Assembly (NCBI GenBank): GCA_023393655.1
Contig: JAEWKP010000412.1
Coordinates: 1 to 8,650, forward strand
Length of the DNA: 8,650 nucleotides
DNA from: Pseudomonadota bacterium
Lineage (GTDB): Bacteria > Pseudomonadota > Alphaproteobacteria > Rhizobiales > Beijerinckiaceae
Direction: 5' to 3'
In this document: positions 1 through 6,020 of the stretch, one piece after another
How positions within the stretch are numbered: position 1 is the first letter of the stretch
Layout: every line of letters starts with the position of its first letter
Program-made: the position numbers and the translations under genes
Notes under the pieces: model-generated
What the model saw: only the letters and a program-made list of their open reading frames with translations
What the model was told of the DNA's origin: nothing
The model's database searches: none

Positions 1-672
<672 letters not shown>

Positions 673-1099
673 CCTGTCATCCTTCTCACCCAGGCGGTGC
701 GCCGTTGCTGGACGCCGCAAGGCTCCAGCCCCGGTCCAAACCCCGCCGCTTGCGTCGCGGGAGCCCCACGCCGCCGCCCGATCCGCGATCCGGGGAAATG
801 CCGTACCCCTCCAATCGCGCGTGAATCCGGCGAAAGATGGGCCGAAACGGGGTTTCCCACGGAACGCATGCTCCAGACCGAGTTAAGCATCCGGCAAGGT
901 TAATGTCGGGTATACGTGGGGACCGGGAGGGAGCGAAGTTTCGGGAAGCCGGCTATTCGTCGTCTGGCTGGCCATGCTTGAAACGCAGTGAGATCGCGGG
1001 CGGCGCGCTGGAGGCAGGCCCCGAAAACAGAGTGCTTGACAGAAAATTTCAATTTGCAGATCTGTGCAGGCCTTCAAGACGGGAAGGCCAATAAAGATC
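673..1099. other. Divergent intergenic region between tolQ and the BtrH-like gene
   Basis: This 427-bp stretch has no convincing gene. It must hold the tolQ promoter (minus strand) and the promoter of the plus-strand gene at 1100. I find no convincing -35/-10 pair for tolQ. Short direct repeats of GTTAA lie at 882-886 and 899-903 (GTTAAG and GTTAAT, 17 bp apart), which is not the CtrA spacing of TTAA-N7-TTAA. The last 65 bp are noticeably AT-richer than the rest and hold the TTGACA element listed separately. Confidence 0.6.
1036..1064 (+). promoter_or_regulatory. Candidate sigma-70 type promoter of the BtrH-like gene
   Basis: A perfect TTGACA (-35) is at 1036-1041 in an AT-rich stretch. The -10 at 16-18 bp spacing is weak (AGATCT or GATCTG around 1058-1064). 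Transcription would begin near 1070, after the possible GTG start at 1064, which favours the ATG at 1100 as the true start. Only the -35 hexamer is strong. Confidence 0.4.
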
Positions 1100-2035
1100 A
1101 TGAACTATTTTCCGTATGTCGGCTCCGGGCCGTATTGTTACGCCAATTCATTTTCGATGATGTTCGGCGAGGCGTCCCTGTCTCCCTCCGTCATTGAATT
1201 CGCGACGGGAAGTCCTTTCGGCATGCAATTGCATGGCGGGGCGATGCCATTCTTCGATCCCTATGGCTGGGCGCCGGAAGCGGGTTTCGAGGACGCGCTG
1301 GCGGCCATGGGCTGGACCTCCGTCGTCACGAGGGGCAGTAGCGAGGAAGAGGCACTCGCCCGGCTGACGGAAGCTCTTGCTGTGGGACCGGTCTGGATCG
1401 GGCCGGTCGAAATGGGCCATCTGCACCATCAGCCCGGCATGCGCGGGGCGATCGGTGCCGATCACTATGTCGTCGTGCTCGCCTTGCGTGAAGGCATGGT
1501 CGAGATGCACGATCCGCAAGGTTATCCGCATGCGACACTGCCGCTTGCCGAATTCATGGCGGCCTGGCGCGGCGAGACGGTGGATTACGGCGAGCCCTTC
1601 ACGATGCGGACGGGCTTCCGGCGCATCGAGATCGTGCCTGAGGAGGAGGCGATCCGGCGGGCGCTTTCCGCGGGTATTCGCTGGCTCGCCATGGACCGAG
1701 AGCTCCGGCCGCCGGCGGGGACGCTCGGCAACGAATCGGCGGCACTCGTCTTGGCGGAGCGTGTCGCGGCCGGCTGCGACGACGACCTCAGGGGTCACCT
1801 CATCCACTTCGCGGTGCGCGTCGGCGCGCGGCGGGCTGCCGATGCCGCGCGCTGCCTGACACGGATCGGGCTCGATGAAGCTGCCGCCATCATGGGGCGC
1901 CAGGCGCAGTTGATCGGCGCCCTGCAATATCCGCTGGTCGCCGGGGATGACGCAGCGGCGGCGGCTCACCTGAGGGCGTTGGCGCCGACCTATCGCGAAA
2001 TGCTCGCTGTGCTGGAACCGGCCGTCGCTTCATAG
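1100..2035 (+). CDS. BtrH_N / C39-peptidase-like protein, putative cysteine acyltransferase or peptidase
   Basis: A 311-residue protein, probably cytosolic, with no signal peptide. The N-terminal half resembles the BtrH N-terminal domain, a papain/C39-like fold whose founder, butirosin BtrH, transfers an acyl side chain from a carrier protein. Seen directly: GPYCYANSFSMMFG (10-23) with candidate nucleophile Cys13, GADHYVVV (119-126) with His122, and MHDPQGYP (136-143) with Asp138, in the order and spacing of a Cys-His-Asp triad. Residues about 181-305 are Ala-rich and helical, possibly the DUF4872-type domain that often follows BtrH_N. The start is taken at ATG 1100, where the conserved region begins; GGGAAGG at 1081-1087 is a rather distant ribosome site and AAAGA at 1093-1097 a closer one. 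GTG 1064 is an alternative that adds 12 unconserved residues. No carrier protein or biosynthetic genes are nearby, so the substrate is unknown. The 5' end is AT-richer than the flanking housekeeping genes. Confidence 0.72.
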   Translation: MNYFPYVGSGPYCYANSFSMMFGEASLSPSVIEFATGSPFGMQLHGGAMPFFDPYGWAPEAGFEDALAAMGWTSVVTRGSSEEEALARLTEALAVGPVWIGPVEMGHLHHQPGMRGAIGADHYVVVLALREGMVEMHDPQGYPHATLPLAEFMAAWRGETVDYGEPFTMRTGFRRIEIVPEEEAIRRALSAGIRWLAMDRELRPPAGTLGNESAALVLAERVAAGCDDDLRGHLIHFAVRVGARRAADAARCLTRIGLDEAAAIMGRQAQLIGALQYPLVAGDDAAAAAHLRALAPTYREMLAVLEPAVAS

Positions 2036-2343
2036 CGACGCGGTTGCGAAGCAGAAGGCCCGCTCCGGCAAGGGCGGGACCGTCCTGATCAAACCGATGG
2101 CTCAGGCGGCGGCCGGTGCGGGCCGGCGAGGGCTAGGGCGGTGACATGATGCGGGCTTTCGCGGAGAGTCTGTGCGAGCCTGACCAAGCGACACTGCAGG
2201 AATGTCCCGTTGGGGAAGGGGTGTGCCCTGATAAGAATCTGACTGAAATCTTCGTCGAAACGCACTACGACTGCTTTCGCGGCTGGCACCCGCATCAAGA
2301 CAGGAAAAATGAACCGGATTGCTTTCTGAAGGGAGGGATTCCC
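2036..2343. other. Intergenic region upstream of the lipoprotein gene
   Basis: This 308-bp stretch lies between two plus-strand genes. The reading frame of the lipoprotein stays open upstream to an ATG at 2146, but that segment is Cys-rich, has no hydrophobic start and would bury the signal peptide, so I treat it as non-coding. A very weak promoter-like pair, TTGGGG (2210-2215) and TAAGAA (2232-2237) with 16-bp spacing, is the only candidate I see. Confidence 0.5.
2057..2081 (+). terminator. Possible hairpin terminator after the BtrH-like gene
   Basis: CCCGCTC (2059-2065) pairs with GGGCGGG (2072-2078) around a CGGCAA loop, with one T-G wobble; an outer GG/CC pair forms with a bulged A. There is no T-tract, so it is a weak candidate, 22 bp after the stop codon. 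Confidence 0.35.
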
Positions 2344-2925
2344 ATGTCGAAGTGTATCGGTCTGATCGTCGCCATTTCAATTGCAGTGGGCGTGGCTGGT
2401 TGCGCCACCGGTCCCGAGATCTCTACTCAAACCGTTATCGTCGCCGGGGTGGGGCCCGTCGCTATCGAGCGCCTTAATGTCCGGGTCGTGTCGATTGACC
2501 GACCCAATCGGTCCGTCATCGTCGAGCAGCGCGGCCATACCTGGCTCGTCGATGTTCCGCCTGTCTTCGGCAATCTCGAGAACATCCGCGAAGGAGACAT
2601 GGTCGATATCAGCCGCGTGGAGGGCGTCGTGGTCGAGGTCAGGCCCAACAGGCGCGGTGCCAAGCCCGGGATCACCTATACCGAGATGGCGCAAGGAGGG
2701 ACGTTCCAGAACCTGCCGGAGCGATTCGTCGCCCGCTCGGTAAAGCTGACCGCCCAGTTCGAGCGCTTCGATGCGGCCAGCGGCGTGGTGAGCTATGTCG
2801 GCCCTCTGGGCCCGCGTTCGCTGACCGTTACAGATCCTGCGGTGAAGGCCAGGCTGCAGAAGTTCAGGCGGGGAGACATGGTCGACCTGAGCTTCGAAGA
2901 GGGCTTCTACATCACGCTCAGATGA
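2344..2925 (+). CDS. Small outer-envelope lipoprotein with two related beta-rich repeats
   Basis: A 193-residue predicted lipoprotein of unknown function. The N-terminus MSKCIGLIVA...VGVAGC is a lipoprotein signal with lipobox V-A-G-C; Cys20 would be lipidated. Ala follows it, not Asp, so outer-membrane sorting by Lol is expected. The mature part contains two similar units. Residues about 45-99 contain IREGDMVDISRVEGVVVEV, and about 132-193 contain FRRGDMVDLSFEEGFYITL. Each starts with a beta-rich stretch that includes an aspartate-containing turn (SIDRPNRSVIV and RFDAASGVVSYV). This looks like an internal duplication of a small beta-barrel (OB- or SH3-like) domain. The start is ATG 2344, preceded by a strong AAGGGAGGG ribosome site. 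The gene stands alone and converges with the DUF2852 gene. I do not recognise a named family. Confidence 0.8.
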   Translation: MSKCIGLIVAISIAVGVAGCATGPEISTQTVIVAGVGPVAIERLNVRVVSIDRPNRSVIVEQRGHTWLVDVPPVFGNLENIREGDMVDISRVEGVVVEVRPNRRGAKPGITYTEMAQGGTFQNLPERFVARSVKLTAQFERFDAASGVVSYVGPLGPRSLTVTDPAVKARLQKFRRGDMVDLSFEEGFYITLR

Positions 2926-2954
2926 CGTCCGGTTCGCTCCACGCTTCGGCATAA

Positions 2955-2973
2955 GCAGCCTGCGATCGGCTGC
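2955..2973 (+). terminator. Weak hairpin downstream of the lipoprotein gene
   Basis: GCAGCC (2955-2960) and GGCTGC (2968-2973) form a 6-bp perfect stem with a 7-nt loop, 30 bp after the stop codon. There is no T-run immediately after it. It could end the lipoprotein transcript, or termination may rely on the larger hairpin at 3016-3043. Confidence 0.3.
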
Positions 2974-3012
2974 GAGGCGTGTTTGCGGTCCGATCTCTTG
3001 CCCGGCTCACGG

Positions 3013-3043
3013 AAAAGCCCGCCCCGGTGGACTGGGGCGGGCT
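3013..3043 (-). terminator. Strong rho-independent terminator of the DUF2852 gene
   Basis: AGCCCGCCCC (3016-3025) and GGGGCGGGCT (3034-3043) form a perfect 10-bp GC-rich stem with an 8-nt loop. Read on the minus strand it is followed at once by a T-run (plus-strand AAAA at 3013-3016). It lies 25 bp after the DUF2852 stop codon. On the plus strand the stem has only a poor T-run, so it probably works mainly in the minus direction while also separating the convergent genes. Confidence 0.85.
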
Positions 3044-3068
3044 GGAAGTTTGGCCGGTACGCGCGGCG

Positions 3069-3530
3069 TCAGGCGGCGCCGGGCTGGGCCGGGGTGTTGG
3101 CCGGCGGGTTGTTGCGGCGCTCGTTCATGAACTGATCGAACTCGGCCTTGTCGCGGGCCATGCGCAGGCGGCCCAGGAAGTCGTGGAACTCGCGCTGTTC
3201 GTCCTCGAGACGGCGCAGCGTCTCGTCGCGGTATTCGTCGAAGGCGCGGTTGCCGCTGGTCGGGCCACCGCGGCCACCCCAACCACCAAAGCCGCCACCG
3301 AAGCGACCCTCGCGGCCGGTCATGCGCTCGCGCAGGCGGTCCATCTTGCCCTGCAGGCGGTTCATCCGGTGCTCGTACCGGTCTCCGGCATATCCACAAC
3401 CCATGCGTCCACTCCAGAAAAGAAAGGCCAGGGTCGCCAGACCCAAGGGCCAGAACAGGATGAAGCCGAGAACCGCGAAGGCGATCCAGGCACCCTTTCC
3501 ATATTCGTCCAGTTTCTCGACGATCGGCAT
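3069..3530 (-). CDS. DUF2852 family membrane protein
   Basis: A 153-residue protein of a family widespread in Alphaproteobacteria and of unknown function. From the chosen start it has a short N-terminus (MPIVEKLDEYGKG), one hydrophobic segment at about 14-39 (aromatic-rich, ending FLFWSG), a charged helical stretch at 50-74 and a Gly-rich linker at 77-89 (FGGGFGGWGGRGG). A conserved charged helix follows at 98-140 (DEYRDETLRRLEDEQREF, then RDKAEFDQFMNERR), likely a coiled coil. The C-tail is Pro/Ala-rich. The ATG at 3530-3528 is preferred because GAGG lies 5 nt upstream; the in-frame ATG at 3548 has no ribosome site and abuts the operator. The gene follows tetR on the same strand with its own promoter and a palindrome matching the tetR operator, and ends in a strong terminator. 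It is probably the target of that regulator. Confidence 0.87.
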   Translation of the reverse strand: MPIVEKLDEYGKGAWIAFAVLGFILFWPLGLATLAFLFWSGRMGCGYAGDRYEHRMNRLQGKMDRLRERMTGREGRFGGGFGGWGGRGGPTSGNRAFDEYRDETLRRLEDEQREFHDFLGRLRMARDKAEFDQFMNERRNNPPANTPAQPGAA

Positions 3531-3556
3531 TGCTCCCTCACCATCCATGAACGTGA

Positions 3557-3575
3557 ATGTAAATCACATTTACAT
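3557..3575. promoter_or_regulatory. Operator O2: perfect 8-3-8 palindrome upstream of the DUF2852 gene
   Basis: ATGTAAAT-CAC-ATTTACAT is a perfect inverted repeat in otherwise GC-rich DNA. It lies 26 bp upstream of the chosen DUF2852 start and just downstream of that gene's candidate promoter, a placement suited to repression. It has the same 19-bp length and outer bases (ATGTAA-N7-TWACAT) as the palindrome over the tetR start at 4281-4299, so the neighbouring TetR protein is the likely ligand. Confidence 0.72.
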
Positions 3576-3603
3576 AGATGCGCCTGACCCTGCCGCTTGT
3601 CAA
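3575..3603 (-). promoter_or_regulatory. Candidate promoter of the DUF2852 gene
   Basis: A perfect TTGACA is read on the minus strand at 3603-3598. At 17-bp spacing the -10 position reads CATCTA (3580-3575), which is weak. The palindrome O2 overlaps the last base of the -10 and continues across the expected transcription start. Its place between the tetR stop (3626) and the DUF2852 start supports independent transcription. Confidence 0.45.
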
Positions 3604-3625
3604 GAACGCGGCTCGCGAAAATGAT

Positions 3626-4282
3626 TCAGTCGGGCTTCGAAGGGCTGCCGCGGCCGATGCCGAGGCCCTGAAGATAGATCAGCGTGCCGGCCTCCAGCAG
3701 GTCGGCAGCCGACATCGGCAAGGGGCGGCGGCCACCATCGGCGCGGCCGAACAAGGCGGCAATGCCATGCGACATCGCCCAGATATGCAGCGCCATCATC
3801 AGGGCAGGCGGGCGCTTGCCCTGCGGCAATTGCGCGATCAGGGCCTCGGACGCCTGGCGCAGGCAGGCGAAGGCGCTGTCGGCGGCGGCACGCAGCTCGG
3901 TGCTGGCATCCAGCGGTACGCCGGCCTCGAACATTGCCGAGTAATAGGCGGGCTCGTCATGGGCGAAGGCGAGATAGGCGCGGCCGAGCCGGTGGAACGC
4001 GGCTTCGGGATCGGGCCGGCCCTGGTCCCAGGCGCGCGACAACGCCGCCTCGAAGGCCTGGAAGCCGCGGGCCGCGACATCAGCCAAAAGTTCGTCGCGA
4101 TCGCGGAAATGGCGATAGGGCGCGGCCGGGCTGACGCCGGCCATGCGAGCGGCCTCGGCGAAGGTGAAGCCGTTCGGCCCCTTCTCCCGGATCAACCCGA
4201 GCGCGGCCCGCACCAGCTCCTCCTTGAGGTTGCCGTGGTGATAGCCGCGGGGTGTCTCGGGGCGTTCGCGCTTCCAGCTCAT
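3626..4282 (-). CDS. TetR/AcrR family transcriptional repressor, WHG-type C-terminal domain
   Basis: A 218-residue DNA-binding repressor. The N-terminal TetR helix-turn-helix is typical: RGYHHGNLKEELVRAALGLI (12-31), then FTFAEAARMAGVSPAAPYRHF (39-59) with recognition-helix residues around 51-60 and the DRDELLADVA continuation. The C-terminal ligand and dimer domain has HIWAMSHGIAALF (166-178), the W-x(3)-HG motif of the WHG (TetR_C_33) group. The frame stays open far upstream, but TetR similarity begins at MSWKRERPETPRG, so ATG 4282-4280 is the start. No Shine-Dalgarno sequence precedes it; instead a 27-bp inverted repeat spans the start codon and probably serves as its own operator. A second matching palindrome precedes the DUF2852 gene downstream. 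The ligand is unknown. ybgC ends 50 bp upstream on the same strand. Confidence 0.92.
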   Translation of the reverse strand: MSWKRERPETPRGYHHGNLKEELVRAALGLIREKGPNGFTFAEAARMAGVSPAAPYRHFRDRDELLADVAARGFQAFEAALSRAWDQGRPDPEAAFHRLGRAYLAFAHDEPAYYSAMFEAGVPLDASTELRAAADSAFACLRQASEALIAQLPQGKRPPALMMALHIWAMSHGIAALFGRADGGRRPLPMSAADLLEAGTLIYLQGLGIGRGSPSKPD

Positions 4283-4303
4283 GTAAGGAGCGCTAACATG
4301 AGC
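4277..4303. promoter_or_regulatory. Operator O1: 27-bp inverted repeat over the tetR start codon
   Basis: GCTCATGTAAG and CTAACATGAGC are 11-bp arms, complementary with a single mismatch, separated by GAGCG. The tetR start codon (minus strand 4282-4280) lies inside one arm. The central 19 bp (4281-4299) match O2 at 12 of 19 positions, including all of ATGTAA and the closing ACAT. This fits TetR autorepression. In RNA the repeat could also form a hairpin hiding the start codon, in keeping with the missing ribosome site. Confidence 0.72.
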
Positions 4304-4332
4304 GCGGGCGTCGCGTCGACTGTTGCGCGCGC

Positions 4333-4737
4333 TCAGTCGTCGAGCATCAACCGTTTGCGCAAACCATCCGGAATGCGCCGTGCCCGGCCGCCGCCGACGC
4401 AGGCGACCATGACCTGTGCGGTGATCAGCACCTCCTCGCCGCGCAGCACGCGCTGTTCGAGGTCCATGGTGGCGCCGCGGGCCGCGATCGAGCGGGTCTC
4501 GACGGTCAACAGATCGTCCATCACCGCGGGCCGCAGGAAATCGATGCTCATCTTGCGCACAGCGAAGCCGAGCGCCGTCTCGCCGTCGAAGAGCTCGCGC
4601 TGCTCGACGCCAAGCGCGCGGATCAGTTCGGTGCGGCCGCGCTCCATGAAACGCAGTTAGGAGGCGTGATAGACGACGCCGGAAAAATCGGTGTCCTCGT
4701 AATAGACGCGGACCTCGATGCGATGGACCCTGCTCAT
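4333..4737 (-). pseudogene. ybgC: YbgC acyl-CoA thioesterase of the Tol-Pal locus, interrupted by a TAA codon
   Basis: Hotdog-fold thioesterase (4HBT family) encoded with tol-pal in most proteobacteria; E. coli YbgC hydrolyses acyl-CoA and has been linked to phospholipid metabolism. Read from ATG 4737 (GGAG 4 nt upstream) the protein starts MSRVHRIEVRVYYEDTDFSG and continues VVYHAS, then hits TAA at 4659-4657. The frame continues immediately as LRFMERGRTELIRALG and on to a normal end, RLMLDD, at 4333. The reconstructed length is 134 residues, equal to E. coli YbgC, whose sequence here reads YHASY; the stop thus replaces the conserved Tyr (codon 27), one base from TAC or TAT. Catalytic Asp17 (E. 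coli Asp18) lies upstream of the stop. A restart at ATG 4647 gives 104 residues without it and has no ribosome site. Nothing else is damaged, so this is either a recent nonsense mutation or a sequencing error. Confidence 0.9.
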
Positions 4738-4804
4738 GGTGCTCCGGAGCGGTTTTGAATGCTTGCCGCTGCCATAAACCAGGAGAGGCAGCTTCGGAAA
4801 GGCT

Positions 4805-4829
4805 GGAACTGCTCCGCCCGAGAAGCGTT
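4805..4829 (+). promoter_or_regulatory. EcfG-type general stress promoter
   Basis: GGAAC (4805-4809) and CGTT (4826-4829) are separated by exactly 16 bp. This matches the published consensus GGAAC-N16/17-CGTT for the alphaproteobacterial sigma factor EcfG of the PhyR-NepR general stress response. It lies on the same strand as the gene at 4864, leaving a leader of roughly 25-30 nt before a good ribosome site. I noticed no other full match in the window. Confidence 0.75.
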
Positions 4830-4863
4830 GCCCGTTGCGTGATCACAGCAAGGGAGACCTGTC

Positions 4864-5376
4864 ATGGCGCAATCCAGCAAGGCGACCGCGCGGCTGCTCG
4901 ACAAGGCCGAGGCCGATCTCGTCGCCCGAAGCCAGCGTGGTGCGATCGGGGCTGTCCCGGACGATGAATTGCGCGACCTCGCCGCCAAGCTGCGCGAGCG
5001 CCGCGACAAGGCGCGCGACGGTGCGCGGCGCCAGAAGCGCGAGATGCGCGGCAAGGCCGAGCCGAAGGGCGCCAAAGCCGCCAGCGACAACAGCGGCACC
5101 AAGGCCAAGGCCGATGCGTTGACGGCAGCGCTGAAGCGCGTCGGTGCCGAGCGCACACGCCGGGCGGAGAAGGCGAAGCTGCCGAGCCAGCGCAGCCTCG
5201 CGCGCAAGGCACTCGCGCTGAAGCAGCGGCAGCTTGCGGCCGAGCGGCCCGTCAGCCGCACCGCGAGCAAGGGCATGCGCCCGGTGGAAAATCCCAAGGC
5301 GGCGAAATCCGGCGCATTGAACGATGCCGGGGCGCGGCCCGCGCTGATGCGCTCGAAGATCGCGCGTCAGTCGTAG
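4864..5376 (+). CDS. Highly basic, Lys/Arg/Ala-rich protein of unknown function, predicted stress-induced
   Basis: A 170-residue protein I cannot assign to a named family. It has no signal peptide or membrane segment and is rich in Ala, Lys and Arg throughout. Residues 34-62 form a charged helical stretch (DDELRDLAAKLRERRDKARD, then RRQKREMRGKA). At 63-85 there is a Gly/Lys/Ala linker with SDNSGTKAKADAL. A second helical part spans 84-127, and the C-tail has RPVSRTASKGMRPVENPKAA (128-147) and ends ARPALMRSKIARQS. The overall pattern resembles conserved hypothetical proteins of Hyphomicrobiales. The basic composition would suit a nucleic-acid-binding or chromatin-like role, but that is inference. 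The ATG at 4864 has AAGGGAGA upstream with 6-7 nt spacing. A perfect EcfG-type promoter precedes it, so stress induction is likely. It is divergent from ybgC and converges with the DUF3828-like gene, 24 bp apart. Confidence 0.82.
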   Translation: MAQSSKATARLLDKAEADLVARSQRGAIGAVPDDELRDLAAKLRERRDKARDGARRQKREMRGKAEPKGAKAASDNSGTKAKADALTAALKRVGAERTRRAEKAKLPSQRSLARKALALKQRQLAAERPVSRTASKGMRPVENPKAAKSGALNDAGARPALMRSKIARQS

Positions 5377-5400
5377 CCCGATAGCAGGCCCTGCCGGCGC

Positions 5401-5931
5401 TCAGCGCTTGCAGGGCTTGTTCATGAAGGAGCCGCAATCATAGGGCTTCGACAGCTCGTCGCGCACCGAATAGTCCTTGCCTTCGACGCGGTTGACGATG
5501 TCGTCGATGCGCCAGCCGCCGCCTTCCGAGACCATACGGAAGCGCACTGTGACCGGCTGCCTGAAGCTGCGGAAGGCGGCGCTGACCAGAGCGCGGCCGT
5601 TCGCGGGCTTCTCGATGACGGTGACCTTGAGGCTCTTCACCTCGCCGTCCTGGCCGTTGATGAAGGGGTCCGCGCCGATATGGCCGATCTCGCCGGCCTC
5701 ATCCTGATAGAGATCGTCGCGGGCGAAGAGGGCGGCGAGGCTCTTGCTCATCAGCCTGTCGCGATGCGGCGGGCGCCAGGGCGGCTCGCCCGAGGCGGCC
5801 AGCGTCTTCACCGTGATCGCATAGGCATCCTTCACTGGCCCGTCCGGCGTGGTGTCGGCAGCGAAGGCCGCGCCACCGGCCAGCAGGCCGAGGGCAAGCA
5901 AAGCCGATGCGGTGAAGCGAGAGGCGGACAT
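5401..5931 (-). CDS. Exported DUF3828-like protein
   Basis: A 176-residue predicted periplasmic protein. The N-terminus is a classical Sec signal peptide (MSASRF, a hydrophobic core, then AAFA) with cleavage expected between Ala24 and Ala25. The mature part resembles the DUF3828 family: a helical start (PVKDAYAITVKTLAA), the motif GADPFINGQD (86-95), beta strands with RALVSAAFRSFRQPVTVRF (113-131) and GGGWRIDDIV (137-146). The C-terminus has Cys166 and Cys174 (DCGSFMNKPCKR), which could form a disulphide in the periplasm. The function of the family is unknown; the fold is probably of the NTF2-like or cystatin-like alpha+beta kind. ATG 5931-5929 has CGGAG 7 nt upstream. It follows ruvB on the same strand, separated by a hairpin, so it may be transcribed separately. 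Confidence 0.83.
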   Translation of the reverse strand: MSASRFTASALLALGLLAGGAAFAADTTPDGPVKDAYAITVKTLAASGEPPWRPPHRDRLMSKSLAALFARDDLYQDEAGEIGHIGADPFINGQDGEVKSLKVTVIEKPANGRALVSAAFRSFRQPVTVRFRMVSEGGGWRIDDIVNRVEGKDYSVRDELSKPYDCGSFMNKPCKR

Positions 5932-5972
5932 GCACGGACTCCGAAAGCGATCGATCCGATGCGATCAAGCGC

Positions 5973-5997
5973 GAAGGACGCAAGGCTTGCGTCCTTC
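5973..5997 (-). terminator. Hairpin downstream of ruvB
   Basis: GAAGGACGCAA (5973-5983) and TTGCGTCCTTC (5987-5997) form a perfect 11-bp stem around a 3-nt loop, 23 bp after the ruvB stop codon. No T-run follows on the minus strand, so it may be a partial terminator, an mRNA 3'-end stabiliser or a processing site between ruvB and the DUF3828-like gene. Confidence 0.6.
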
Positions 5998-6020
5998 ATA
6001 TGCGGGACGATAGCCCGATC

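Noticed and set aside
861..884. A second EcfG-like site, GGAAC followed by AGTT, upstream of the BtrH-like gene
   Set aside because: The spacing is 15 bp and the -10 is AGTT, not CGTT; it also lies over 200 bp from the gene start. A chance match is likely.
883..903. TTAA...TTAA as a CtrA binding site
   Set aside because: The two TTAA elements are 13 bp apart, whereas the CtrA consensus needs 7.
2146..2343. N-terminal extension of the lipoprotein to ATG 2146
   Set aside because: The extension would place the hydrophobic lipoprotein signal in mid-protein. The ATG at 2344 has a strong ribosome site and a perfect lipobox at the right distance.
4333..4647. A functional short YbgC starting at ATG 4647
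   Set aside because: It lacks the catalytic Asp and the first strand of the hotdog fold, and no ribosome site precedes it.
4741..4750. Palindrome GCTCCGGAGC just upstream of ybgC as an operator
   Set aside because: It is only 10 bp and GC-rich, and it includes the ybgC ribosome site; chance occurrence is likely.
4283..4846. Long upstream extension of the tetR reading frame to 4846
   Set aside because: It overlaps ybgC in another frame, is Arg-rich and unlike TetR proteins, whose similarity starts at MSWKRERPETPRG.
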